64,000 bases of DNA, taken from positions 124,001-188,000 of the forward strand of contig NZ_JPNB01000002.1 in assembly GCF_000732725.1 (NCBI RefSeq). Reading direction: 5' to 3'. The notes beneath the pieces were generated by a model. It saw nothing but the letters and a program-made list of their open reading frames with translations, ran no database searches and was not told where the DNA came from. The position numbers and the translations under genes were made by a program. This DNA is from Kineothrix alysoides. Lineage in GTDB: Bacteria; Bacillota; Clostridia; Lachnospirales; Lachnospiraceae. Positions 54,661 through 63,720 of the stretch are shown here, in pieces. Position 1 is the first letter of the stretch. Each line of letters begins with the position of its first letter.

Positions 54661-56127
54661 TCAATTCCCATCGATTTTCGCGCGGACAGTACTTATCAAT
54701 TCTTCATACCAACTCTGGAAATTTTCATCCGTAGCAAATTGTGCCGTTGCGTCCTCTACGGACATTCCGCCTTCCATCAATACGAGAACCTGCTCGCGGT
54801 CGGCCTTGGCACGATCTGAAAGAGAATACTCAATTACTTCCCTGGCATCGGAGGAACCGGAAAACGCCTTCTCAAAGTACAAATCATATTCGTTGACCAC
54901 ATCCACAGACACGGAAAGAGCATCCTTCAACGACGCAGGCAGATTTTTAAAGCCCTCTGCACCTTCGATTAAGGACATGTCGTTTGCAGCTTTCTTTACC
55001 GGCAGATAAGCCGAGGAAATTGCGAAATCAATGTTTTGCTTCTCCTCTACAAACCATTTTAAGAAGGTCGCCGCTGCCAGCTCGTTCCGAGGATTCGACG
55101 AAAGAACCGCCATTCCCGCCCCCTGCTGAATGGCGCTAAGCCCCGTTCCCTCAAAGCAGGGAGCCGGGAAGACTGCCGCCTCGATTGGATAGCTGGATTC
55201 ATCCTCCAATGTAACCTGCTCCGGAAAATAAGTCGCTCCCGAAGTAGATCCCACTAGCGCAATCAAATCTCCGGTCTTGGCATCATCCGAACGAAAGCGT
55301 CCGTAAGCACCGAACCAGCCGTTGATATAAGGAATATAATAGTTATCCCATAGCCTGCGGAAAGCCGACTCGTCCGGTTCAAAGGAAATCGTTCCTCCCT
55401 CATGGGTAAAAAGGGAATTACCGGTCAACTGATAATAACCGAGAATAATATAGTTTGCCATAGCATCCCGCCCGTACATAGCCTTACCGTCGCCCGGAAT
55501 ATCCGGCGTCTGCCCATCCGTCCAGCTATAATAAGCCTCGGAGGCCTTCACTACGCCTTCGATAGTTTCAAGCTCCGTCATAGAAACTCCGGTAGCTGCC
55601 GCAAATTTATCCCAATCGGTTTTATTGATCATCATAATTTCTGTTGCCTTTGCAATCGGAATAATCTTAAGGCCCTCCGCCTCACCAAGCCTTCCTTCCT
55701 CAATATAGGCATCCACGTATCCTGCCAGTTCCTCTTCGGTAAAATACCCGCTCAAATCAGCAACCAGTCCCCGCTTGTCCAAATCGTACACCGTATCTGT
55801 ATAGGCTGCAAAAATAGTTGGCACCTCGCTGGCTCCTACCTTTTTATCCACAGCGTCATGTACCTTTTCAAAAAGCTCGTTCACATTCCCCTGGCCAAAC
55901 GCCTCTACGACAATGCCTTGCTCTTGTCCCACCGTCTCATTAAACCGGGTCACAAGGCTATCGAAGGCCAGCTTCTGAGGCCCGTTGTAATAATGCCATA
56001 TCTCAATCGAAACCGGATTGTCAGAATCCAATACCGCCTGATCCTCCTCCGCCCCTCCGGCACATCCGGCAAGCAGAATCGCTGCTCCCATCACAGTGGC
56101 AATAATCTTAACCACAGATTTTTTCAT
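54661..56127 (-). CDS. orphan solute-binding lipoprotein
   Basis: About 488 residues. The signal peptide ends in LLAGC (Cys near residue 22). The body has SIEIWHYYNGPQKLAFDSLVTRFNE, as in family 1 binding proteins for sugars, and PVKKAANDMSLIEGAEGF. No permease or ATPase gene for an importer is adjacent; the ABC genes upstream are exporter type. The only operon partner is the GGDEF-EAL gene downstream (16-base gap), so it probably presents ligand to that receptor. Start at 56127 has GGGAGG 10 bases before. Confidence 0.9.
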   Translation of the reverse strand: MKKSVVKIIATVMGAAILLAGCAGGAEEDQAVLDSDNPVSIEIWHYYNGPQKLAFDSLVTRFNETVGQEQGIVVEAFGQGNVNELFEKVHDAVDKKVGASEVPTIFAAYTDTVYDLDKRGLVADLSGYFTEEELAGYVDAYIEEGRLGEAEGLKIIPIAKATEIMMINKTDWDKFAAATGVSMTELETIEGVVKASEAYYSWTDGQTPDIPGDGKAMYGRDAMANYIILGYYQLTGNSLFTHEGGTISFEPDESAFRRLWDNYYIPYINGWFGAYGRFRSDDAKTGDLIALVGSTSGATYFPEQVTLEDESSYPIEAAVFPAPCFEGTGLSAIQQGAGMAVLSSNPRNELAAATFLKWFVEEKQNIDFAISSAYLPVKKAANDMSLIEGAEGFKNLPASLKDALSVSVDVVNEYDLYFEKAFSGSSDAREVIEYSLSDRAKADREQVLVLMEGGMSVEDATAQFATDENFQSWYEELISTVRAKIDGN

Positions 56128-56225
56128 CCGTAAATTTCCTCCCACGGTTCATTTGCCTTATTATACTACAGCAAAAGGAGAAAATGAAGTAAAAAGCCTG
56201 ATTTTATTACGCTGCCGCCTATTTC

Positions 56226-57437
56226 TTACCGTCCGCTTACCTGATAGCGTACATAGGCCCTTTTTCCAACTGCGGCAAATACTCCGCCTGCCAGGATATA
56301 CAAAGCGGGAACTATCTGCCATGCTGTAAAGATTCTTCCTGCAAGCGATACTGTCCGCAGACTGAAAATACTCCATACAGCAACAAATTCACTGGGGATA
56401 TAGCTTAAAAGCTGGGACGCTGCCCTATAATGCTCCGGTATATTAAAAAACAGCAACAAAATAATCATTCCAACTACCAGTGCAAGCGTACCGATGCTGC
56501 TATGCAGCAACTCAGACAGCATCATCACGAATATACCTGTCAGAATCCCTGCAATTATCATCATGCCATAGGAAATCAAAATTGCCGCTCCCACGCTTAA
56601 CGGATAAGAATAATTGGCGTACATCAGTTGAAATGCGCCGGAAAATCCATCGGCGCCATAGGCCGCCAAGGCCGCGCTGAAGGCTATCACTGTATACATA
56701 ACCGACGAAAAAAGAGAAAAGCTGATTCCTGCTAAAATCTTAGCCCAGTAAGCCTTATGCCTTCCATATCTGCTGCATAAAATCAACTGATCCGTCCTTT
56801 TGCTATGCTCCTCTGCAAAAACTCCGGAAAGACAGATTGTGATTACGATGAGCATCATCAGGCCTATTGTATTCATTGAGTCAAAAAGCTGATGGTATCC
56901 ATCCTTATATACAAACACTACCGGCCATTCCACCTTATCTTCTTTCTCCTGCCAAAATGCCTTTTCATCCTGCGACAGAAGGTCGTCTTCTCTTGCTTCT
57001 TCCAACATCCTTTGCCGTCTTTCATATAAATCACCCTCGTCTGCCGTCCACTGCCACATTTCGTTAAATGTCATATTTGTCATGTTTCTGACAATATTAA
57101 ATATTTCGCTGTATGGCCGTGCATATATCTGATACTCCCCCGTCAGCACATATGCCTCCGCATCGGAAGGGATCTTATCATATCCGTCCTTCATCTCTTC
57201 TAATAAACTTTGGTCAATCGCTCTTCCGCTCAGCCTTTGCTGATACTCCTTATCAACCTGGAACATATGATAATGCGTATCGATTTTATAACCATCCACA
57301 TAGGAACTTCCTGCAAGTCGGGATACTATCACGGTAATTATAACAATAAACAACATAAAAGCCGCGGTGATCCACACGATTTTACGCCTTACTATCTTCT
57401 TGAGCTCATATCCATATAATACTCCAAAATTAGCCAT
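56226..57437 (-). CDS. ABC transporter permease
   Basis: About 403 residues: one N-terminal membrane segment (ITAAFMLFIVIITVIVSRLAG), a large extracytoplasmic loop (about 45-195), then five segments, the architecture of ABC-2 type exporters. The ATG at 57437 overlaps the ATPase stop by 8 bases and has GGAGGGG upstream. Last gene of the sigma/ABC operon. Substrate is unknown. Confidence 0.88.
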   Translation of the reverse strand: MANFGVLYGYELKKIVRRKIVWITAAFMLFIVIITVIVSRLAGSSYVDGYKIDTHYHMFQVDKEYQQRLSGRAIDQSLLEEMKDGYDKIPSDAEAYVLTGEYQIYARPYSEIFNIVRNMTNMTFNEMWQWTADEGDLYERRQRMLEEAREDDLLSQDEKAFWQEKEDKVEWPVVFVYKDGYHQLFDSMNTIGLMMLIVITICLSGVFAEEHSKRTDQLILCSRYGRHKAYWAKILAGISFSLFSSVMYTVIAFSAALAAYGADGFSGAFQLMYANYSYPLSVGAAILISYGMMIIAGILTGIFVMMLSELLHSSIGTLALVVGMIILLLFFNIPEHYRAASQLLSYIPSEFVAVWSIFSLRTVSLAGRIFTAWQIVPALYILAGGVFAAVGKRAYVRYQVSGR

Positions 57438-58137
57438 GATCTTGCCCCTCCTCAAACTGTTCTAAATAAAACTGCTCCAAATCTCCGCTATTCTCATCCC
57501 ATGTTCCCTGAAAAATGAGTTGTCCGTTCTTCATCATCAAAATACTATCCGCGATATGCTCGATATCGGACACGATATGAGTGGAGAGCAAAACAATATT
57601 ATCCTTCCCAAGCTGCGCGATCAAATCCCGGAACCTTACTCTTTCCTTCGGGTCAAGCCCCGCAGTGGGCTCGTCCAGAATCAAAAGCTGTGGCTCTCCG
57701 AGCAGAGCTTGGGCAATTCCCAGCCGCTGCTTCATGCCCCCGGAATAGGTCTTAATCTTCTTTTTCCCTGCATCCTGCAAGGCTACCAGCTTAAGCAATT
57801 CCGCTGCCTTCCTCTTTGCCTGCGTCCGGTCAAGACCTTTCAAAGCTGCCATGTACAGCAAGAAATCTGTTCCCGTAAAATCCGGATAATATCCGAAGTC
57901 CTGCGGAAGGTACCCCAGCCGTGAGCGGTATTCCTCGCTTGAAACATCTTCTCCGTCCAAAGAAACACTCCCGCCCGTAGGCTTTAAAATGCCGCATATC
58001 AACCGCATCAGCGTAGTCTTTCCCGCACCATTAGCTCCCAGCAGCCCATATACTCCTTTTTGTAATTTAAGTGTAACTCTATCCACCGCAATCCTGCTTC
58101 CGTATTGCTTGGACAGCCTGTCTATTATAAGTTCCAT
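57430..58137 (-). CDS. ABC transporter ATP-binding protein
   Basis: 235 residues with Walker A GANGAGKTT (about 34-42), Q-loop LPQDFGYYP, signature TYSGGMKQRLGIAQ, Walker B LLILDEPTAGLD and the switch histidine in LLSTHIVSD. It is of the type found in antibiotic/peptide exporters. It probably forms the pump with the permease downstream. Confidence 0.95.
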   Translation of the reverse strand: MELIIDRLSKQYGSRIAVDRVTLKLQKGVYGLLGANGAGKTTLMRLICGILKPTGGSVSLDGEDVSSEEYRSRLGYLPQDFGYYPDFTGTDFLLYMAALKGLDRTQAKRKAAELLKLVALQDAGKKKIKTYSGGMKQRLGIAQALLGEPQLLILDEPTAGLDPKERVRFRDLIAQLGKDNIVLLSTHIVSDIEHIADSILMMKNGQLIFQGTWDENSGDLEQFYLEQFEEGQDHG

Positions 58138-58153
58138 AAAACACTCCTTTCTT

Positions 58154-58858
58154 TTAAATCAATTCTTCTGCTCTTATTACTGTCTTTCTATATTCCACTG
58201 CGGTAGCTACACAGAGAATTGCCAATAAAACCAGCCACCAGCCAAATACTTCCGGCTGATACAGCAATGTTATCGTATATTTGCTCACGATGGGAAAAGC
58301 GCTGATAATAATTGCATATCCCATGCAAACATAGGAAGCCTCCCTGCTGCGAATTTTGCGTACCAGCCATAACCCCCCGGCATTGGTAAGAAGATAAGGC
58401 ACCAGTAAATATACTCCGGTCTGAAACGCTGTAAAAACACCGTACATATGCTCGAACGGGACAAGCAGGCCAAGCAGTGTCAAATGAAAGACTCCTAATA
58501 TCCCCATACGGGCCAGCATCACACTTTTTAACGGGAATCTTGATGCCATTTCCAGCTCTGCCATACCATACATCTCCGAACGCACACTTTCCGCTATCGA
58601 GGCTGCTGCCAGATAGGGCATCAGCGCAGAAAGCACCCATACCACATCTCTCTCCATAAAGCCGCCACCTATGAGCGCCGCTGCAAAAATCGTAACAGAT
58701 AATCCCCATACCCATTTTCTGATATAGGAAGCCTGTAGCAGCACAAATTTAAAATATCCGATTCCCGGCTGCCTTATATTCTTTAAAAAGGCGTTCTTTC
58801 GCTGTGATTCCGGCGCTTCAAACGCACCGTACAATGCCCTTTTTAATTCTTTCTTCAT
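58154..58858 (-). CDS. six-span membrane protein of unknown function
   Basis: The 234-residue product has a cytoplasmic N-terminal part (about 1-42, MKKELKRALYGAFEAPESQRKNAFLKNIRQPGI) and six hydrophobic segments. The start overlaps the sigma factor stop as ATGA. It could be a second permease, but translational coupling to an ECF sigma factor is the usual arrangement of an anti-sigma factor; the short soluble N-terminus could serve that role. No ZAS or other known anti-sigma motif is seen. Confidence 0.75.
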   Translation of the reverse strand: MKKELKRALYGAFEAPESQRKNAFLKNIRQPGIGYFKFVLLQASYIRKWVWGLSVTIFAAALIGGGFMERDVVWVLSALMPYLAAASIAESVRSEMYGMAELEMASRFPLKSVMLARMGILGVFHLTLLGLLVPFEHMYGVFTAFQTGVYLLVPYLLTNAGGLWLVRKIRSREASYVCMGYAIIISAFPIVSKYTITLLYQPEVFGWWLVLLAILCVATAVEYRKTVIRAEELI

Positions 58859-59337
58859 TGAAAATCCTCCTTTCCAAGCTTATCCTGCAGCGATTTCAAG
58901 ATTGCTTGTGTCCTGCGGTAAACTGCAAACCGAGAGATTCCAAGCAGTCTGCTGATTACAGACACCGGGACTTCGTTCACATATCTGAGAAGCATCAGCT
59001 CCCGATCTTCCTCACAAAGGTCTTCCAACGCCTCTCTTACCACAATAGAAGTAAGCAGCTTCTCCTCCATGTCAGGCTCTGTCCTATCATGTATTCTTCT
59101 GTGATGACCCTCTTCATCCCCGGGCAATAGTTCATAGGCTTTTCGTCTGTATTCGTCAATACAGAGATTCCTCGCCACCGTATAAAGATACTGCAGAACC
59201 TGTCCGGTATTTCGATATGTCGCGCTCTCCAGAAAGCGCAAGAAGGTTTCTTGAGTGATATCCTCTGCTATATGCTGCTGCAGCAGCTTAAAATAGCAGT
59301 AGCGGTATATCTTGTCATATTGTTCTTCTATGTCCAT
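58855..59337 (-). CDS. ECF-type RNA polymerase sigma factor
   Basis: The 160-residue product has region 2 (YRYCYFKLLQQHIAEDITQETFLRFL and YLYTVARNLCIDEYRR) and region 4 (LEDLCEEDRELMLLRYVNEVPVSVISRLLGISRFAVYRRTQAILKSL) with no region 3, so it is group 4. First gene of the operon. GGAGG lies 15 bases before the ATG, rather far. Upstream are two adjacent GTCACCC repeats (59374-59387 on the other strand), which may be part of its own promoter. Confidence 0.92.
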   Translation of the reverse strand: MDIEEQYDKIYRYCYFKLLQQHIAEDITQETFLRFLESATYRNTGQVLQYLYTVARNLCIDEYRRKAYELLPGDEEGHHRRIHDRTEPDMEEKLLTSIVVREALEDLCEEDRELMLLRYVNEVPVSVISRLLGISRFAVYRRTQAILKSLQDKLGKEDFQ

Positions 59338-59414
59338 GGACTCTCTTAGGAACCTCCTTTCATAGTATTTAACGGGTGACGGGTGACAGATGTGCGGTAA
59401 TTCTATACAAAAAT

Positions 59415-59454
59415 AAGGAAAACCCAGAATTCGGCTGCTCCTTGGGTTTTCCTT
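59415..59454 (-). terminator. terminator after the DUF3795 gene
   Basis: AAGGAAAACCCA (59415-59426) pairs perfectly with TGGGTTTTCCTT (59443-59454), with ATTTTTG after it on the minus strand. The stem begins at the stop codon of the gene. Confidence 0.85.
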
Positions 59455-60251
59455 TACTTTCCTCTATTCGTTATTCTGTCCAATCTCGATTTGTTATCAA
59501 ATGCTCCTAGAAAATCATAATAGCTCGAAAGATCTAACTTCTCTATTTCATAGGCTTCCTCATAACTCAATCCTTTTTTGGATAAAAATATGTCGCATGG
59601 ATATTTCGCACACTCTGAACAATCATTTAATTTCTTATGAAAAATACAGGCACGTACCGGGCAAGCACTGTCTATTCTATGCGCATCGGCCTTCATACAC
59701 CTGCAACCGTCACAGCTAATATTTTCAGGTGATATATCTAAATTATAGTACTTGTTCCAGTATTCGGATAAGCTTTGCCGTTCATCGCTTTTCTTTATAT
59801 TGGCTGCATATGCCTTGCACATATCGCAGCAATAACCACACATAGTAAGTTTTCTGTTGGGAGCTTTTTTAATCATCATCAGCAAAGTAATTTCATTATA
59901 TAAATAATCATCCTCCACATCAAACATCAGCCATTTGCCATCATGGTATATTTCGGTCATATCATACCTTTCCTGCAACTCATGAGAAAACTGATTTCTT
60001 TTCTCTTCAAACTTACCTCTCTCTTCCTTGCCGAGTATAATCCAGATACCTAATTGTTCCCGGCGAAAATATAAGGTACAAAGGCTTTTCCCGCTGCGGC
60101 TGTAGCGCAGACAAATATCTCCATATTTTCCGCCTTTATCCCACATCTGATTAACATTGTAACTATCCATAATGAAGTTATTTACCCGCTCATACATCTT
60201 GTAACAATCTGTACCCAGTAATTCCAGAAGAAAATCTGCTGTATAGTCCAA
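59454..60251 (-). CDS. DUF3788-DUF3795 fusion protein
   Basis: The 265-residue product joins an N-terminal DUF3788 domain (about 1-125, with GDICLRYSRSGKSLCTLYFRREQLGIWI) to a cysteine-rich DUF3795 domain (about 135-250, with CGYCCDMCKAYAA, CDGCRC, CPVRACIFHK and CSECAKYPCDIF), which probably binds metal. The start is TTG at 60251 behind GGGGGT. Function is unknown. Confidence 0.85.
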   Translation of the reverse strand: MDYTADFLLELLGTDCYKMYERVNNFIMDSYNVNQMWDKGGKYGDICLRYSRSGKSLCTLYFRREQLGIWIILGKEERGKFEEKRNQFSHELQERYDMTEIYHDGKWLMFDVEDDYLYNEITLLMMIKKAPNRKLTMCGYCCDMCKAYAANIKKSDERQSLSEYWNKYYNLDISPENISCDGCRCMKADAHRIDSACPVRACIFHKKLNDCSECAKYPCDIFLSKKGLSYEEAYEIEKLDLSSYYDFLGAFDNKSRLDRITNRGK

Positions 60252-60369
60252 CGTCTTTACCCCCTATGTCTTTTGTATTTTTTATTTTTTTCATCAGCAA
60301 ATAACCGATTAAACTTGCAATTCCAGCGACTGCTGCACTACTAGCTATGCTTATTATAATATCATTCAT
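60190..60369 (-). CDS. possible small single-span membrane protein
   Basis: A 59-codon frame starts at ATG 60369 and overlaps the start of the DUF3788 gene by 62 bases in another frame. It reads MNDIIISIASSAAVAGIASL, a convincing membrane span with GxxxG-like small residues, followed by a basic KK-IK stretch. The ribosome binding site is weak (AAAGAG). It could be a genuine small protein coupled to the downstream gene, or chance. Confidence 0.35.
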   Translation of the reverse strand: MNDIIISIASSAAVAGIASLIGYLLMKKIKNTKDIGGKDVGLYSRFSSGITGYRLLQDV

Positions 60370-60613
60370 AATTCCAGCTCTTTAGATTCTTGTATGCTCC
60401 AACCCATTTATTTGTAATTTTTCTTTCACAATAAACATACCGACACTATCCCTCATAGTCCGCAAATGCCATTTTATCAGAATATTGCACAATTGTGACA
60501 TTACATATAAAAATGAATAACCGTCCAGTTGATCCGAACTATATTGTCTAGTATATTAACTATTACCATTGTTATATAAAAGCTAAAGAGCGTGAGAAAA
60601 CTATAGCGGAATT

Positions 60614-61576
60614 TCACCATTCATTCAAAAATATCAGGGTATCCTCTAAAGACTTCATATTACTTTCCATACACTCTTCCGGATATTTTCGTTCTATAGC
60701 GAATATCTTCACCGTTCTCAACTTATAAGGGATAAGAAAATGGCTCGCATATTTATAATTATAATGTTTATGTTGATAGGGAAATTGTTTCTTATTCAAG
60801 CGCTCCATCATCCATTCGGATGCTTCTTTTGCCGGCCACATATCATCATTATCCGCTGACAAGAAAAGAATGGGTCCGTTGATGTTCTCAATCTTAATAT
60901 ATGTATCTTCCGGAGCCGAGACGATTGCATTATTATAGCAAGAACGCATGCAAATACTTCCTCGTTTCAGCATATCCTTTATAATCTGTCGTTTGTTATA
61001 TTGAAGATTTGCATAAGGGATTTCCTTTCCCCGAAAACTCCATGCAGAACAATCCAATAGTCTTATTGATTTACCCTTACTTATACCTTGTCCGCAAATA
61101 TTAATCGGACACACTGCTACTACGCACGAAATTAAATTCTGCAGCATGCTTCCTGAGATCAAAGCATACTCTGATCCTTTCGAAATGCCCCACATCCCGA
61201 CTTATATATAATTATGATTTTTGAGCCATAATGCTGCTCTTTCTACATATTCTACAGGTATTTTTTCAAAAGCATCCGGAATACCGGGCTGATTCCAATA
61301 TGCAAGTGCCAGCGCCGTAAGGCCCCGTTTTACAAACTGTTCTGCAATAAGACAAGTTAATGAGAAATAACCGTCACTGCCACCAGACATAATTATCACT
61401 TTACCTTCAAAGGAATTGTCCTGAGGCTTATATAGACAACCGATAAATCCATCATTTTGTATGTTAAACTTTTGAGCAGGTTTTATTGTTAAGAACTTTT
61501 CCGCCGGTTCTTTCCTTTTACTCATCCTCATTTTCTCCATGAACATTTGTCTTCTGACATGCCAAACCAGAGTCAA
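60614..61576 (-). pseudogene. acyl-CoA thioester hydrolase/BAAT-like hydrolase broken by an in-frame stop
   Basis: Two pieces in the same frame are separated by one TAA at 61202-61204. The first part ends AALWLKNHNYI and the second begins VGMWGISKGSEYALISGS, which holds the nucleophile motif GISKGS of this alpha/beta hydrolase family; ILFLSADNDDMWPAKEASEWMM has the catalytic Asp and YKYASHFLIPY the His. Nothing else is missing across the break. One base change, or a sequencing error, explains it. About 320 codons in total. Confidence 0.8.
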
Positions 61577-61590
61577 ACTATTTCAAACCA

Positions 61591-62061
61591 TCATTCAAAT
61601 GTTTTCATCATCAGAAAGCCATGAATTCCCTTAATATACAAATCAGGTAAAACTCCAACCTCGTGATATCCCTCACGTTCATACAGTTTTTTTGCCTTTG
61701 GATTAAAATCATCCACAATCAAAAATGCCTTTTTTGCATACGAGCCAGCAAGTTCCTCGTAAAACCTTAATAGATTTGTACCTATACCACAGCCTCTATA
61801 TTTTTCCTTAACCGCTATGATATGTAAATATGGAAAACTGTGAAAGGCTCCGTTCGGCAGGAACCAGACAAAGCCCAGGCACTCTCCCTTATCATTTCTT
61901 GCCGCGTAAAGTTCTTTGTCTTTAAACGCCGAGGTTATTGTTTTCTCAGACTTTTCATAATCACGAAAATATTTTCTTCCCAACTCAGATTCCATTAAAG
62001 CTTCTATACAATCTTGAACATCGCCTTGAGCTGCCATTTCAATCTTAACTATCTGCTCCAT
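61591..62061 (-). CDS. GNAT family N-acetyltransferase
   Basis: The 156-residue product has the acetyl-CoA site IIAVKEKYRGCGIGTNLLRFYEELA (about 77-101) and the C-terminal LIVDDFNPKAKKLYEREGYHEVGVLPDLYIKG. The substrate is unknown. Starts just upstream of the broken hydrolase gene, 14 bases away, so they were probably co-transcribed. Confidence 0.9.
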   Translation of the reverse strand: MEQIVKIEMAAQGDVQDCIEALMESELGRKYFRDYEKSEKTITSAFKDKELYAARNDKGECLGFVWFLPNGAFHSFPYLHIIAVKEKYRGCGIGTNLLRFYEELAGSYAKKAFLIVDDFNPKAKKLYEREGYHEVGVLPDLYIKGIHGFLMMKTFE

Positions 62062-62151
62062 AATTTATACCTCTGGAAATTCTTATTATGCCACCAATCC
62101 GCAGTAACACTTGATTACACTTCAGTCCCTCTTTCTCATAAACCTATTTTC

Positions 62152-62631
62152 CTATACTAATTCAAACAATGCGTCCTCATAATCCTTTACATAATATTTG
62201 ATATTCTTCCTGCCCTTTTGAATTATACTATGTCCTTCTTCTTCCAGCCTTTCTTTTTGAGTTTCAATTCCGCCCGGATACTTAGAATTTAACTCGCCAT
62301 TGGCTTTTAGTGTTCTCCAATATGGCGTTTCGTTCGCGGAACGCTGATAACTCGCCCATGCCGCAATAGATACAAAAACTCCGGCAGTTATAGGCTCCGT
62401 GAAATCTGCTCCGTTTAATTTGGCAAAGTATGCACGGATTTGACTGATAGTAATTACTTTACCACGGGGAACTGATTTCATTATCTTGTCATAGTCAATT
62501 GGCGGAGCAAAGTACATTGTATTTCCGCCATATTTTTCAATACTTTTCTGATCTGTTATAGTCTGAATCTTTGGCATATCCTTGTTGTCATACAACATTG
62601 CATTAAAATCTTTCATATCTTCGTTTGCCAT
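62152..62631 (-). CDS. alkyltransferase-like MGMT family protein
   Basis: About 160 residues; the C-terminal half has the MGMT fold (VPRGKVITISQIRAYFA and ITAGVFVSIAAWASYQRSANETPYWRTLKANGELNSKYPGG). The active-site PCHR is replaced by PYWR, so it cannot accept alkyl groups on cysteine and is of the alkyltransferase-like (ATL) kind that flags DNA damage for other repair. The start at 62631 has GGAGG; the frame further upstream is not conserved. Confidence 0.85.
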   Translation of the reverse strand: MANEDMKDFNAMLYDNKDMPKIQTITDQKSIEKYGGNTMYFAPPIDYDKIMKSVPRGKVITISQIRAYFAKLNGADFTEPITAGVFVSIAAWASYQRSANETPYWRTLKANGELNSKYPGGIETQKERLEEEGHSIIQKGRKNIKYYVKDYEDALFELV

Positions 62632-62756
62632 ATCTGTTACCTCCTGCATAAAGAATATAACAGTTAAACAATTCATGCAATGAGACGGTTTCAAAAACTT
62701 TTGTTTTAACGTTCCAATTATATCATTTTTTCCTATTGCCCGCCATGGCATTATGC

Positions 62757-63518
62757 TTATTTAGTACATATAACTAATCCGTGTGAACTACAGCCAAGAA
62801 TACTTTTTACTTCACAATTAGATAAGTGTACTTTCATATATCTTTCGAATGTGTCATCACTCATTGAATTTATAATATCACCATTATAAATACAACCATC
62901 TGTCCCTATGTTGTGTAAAATTCTTAAGCCTGACTCTTGAATATCACTTTCAACCATTTCCGGTGTAGAACAAAAGAACACATTATCCACAGTACCGCTT
63001 TCTAAAAAATTTTCAAACATACCAAAATCACGATTCATTTCATCGGCATGGCCTATGTAATTGGCAAAACGGTTGATATATGACATGAAATATAAGCCTC
63101 CCTTTCTTAAAACTTTGAGACATTCTTGTATTGATTTTTTTCTGTCAACTGAATCTAATAAATGATAATATGCGCCCAAATTAAGTACAACATCAAAACT
63201 TTCTTCTTTAAATCTTGATAAATCCAATATACTGCCTTGATATATTTCAATCAATGAATTTACTTTCTTATTTTGCTCTTTAATTTTTTCCACATTTATT
63301 TCTACTAAATCTCCAGCAGTAACATTATGTCCTAATTGAGCAAGTTGAAAAGCATATTTTCCTGCTCCGGCACAAGCATCAAGTATATTGCTATTTGGAG
63401 GACATAAACTTTTCATGTATTTCATAGTTGTTATATATTCAATTTGTCCAATTCCGGAATTTAGTCTTTCTTCCTCCAGGCACTCGTTATTATAAAACTC
63501 ATCTATATTCTGATACAT
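62757..63518 (-). CDS. class I SAM-dependent methyltransferase
   Basis: The 253-residue product has motif I ILDACAGAGKYAFQLAQLGHNVTAGDLVEINVEKI, motif IV FDVVLNLGAYYHLLDSVDRKKSIQECLKVLRKGGLYFMS, and starts MYQNIDEFYNNECLEEERLN. The AT-rich composition of this gene and its neighbour differs slightly from the more GC-rich genes at 48-58 kb and could reflect transfer. The substrate is unknown. Confidence 0.88.
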   Translation of the reverse strand: MYQNIDEFYNNECLEEERLNSGIGQIEYITTMKYMKSLCPPNSNILDACAGAGKYAFQLAQLGHNVTAGDLVEINVEKIKEQNKKVNSLIEIYQGSILDLSRFKEESFDVVLNLGAYYHLLDSVDRKKSIQECLKVLRKGGLYFMSYINRFANYIGHADEMNRDFGMFENFLESGTVDNVFFCSTPEMVESDIQESGLRILHNIGTDGCIYNGDIINSMSDDTFERYMKVHLSNCEVKSILGCSSHGLVICTK

Positions 63519-63660
63519 AGAGATTGCCTCCTTAATTTAAAATCACCATGACTAGCATTTTCAACTTGGTTTACTATGTCACCAATCCTAATACTTTCTA
63601 ATCACATTATCACTATGCCGTGAATATGTCAAAAGATTTATCACTTTTTTTCAATAAATA

Positions 63661-63696
63661 ATAAAAAAAAGGCTTTCCGAGAAATATCGGAAAGCC
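63661..63696 (-). terminator. terminator of tuf
   Basis: GGCTTTCCGA (63671-63680) pairs with TCGGAAAGCC (63687-63696), followed by eight U residues on the minus strand. It ends the tuf (str operon) transcript, confirming separation from the S10 operon. Confidence 0.95.
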
Positions 63697-63720
63697 CATA
63701 AAATCAATATTTTTTACTGA

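Noticed and set aside
25427-63660. Prophage, integrative element or insertion sequence
   Set aside because: No integrase, transposase, phage structural gene, conjugation gene or flanking att-like repeat was found.
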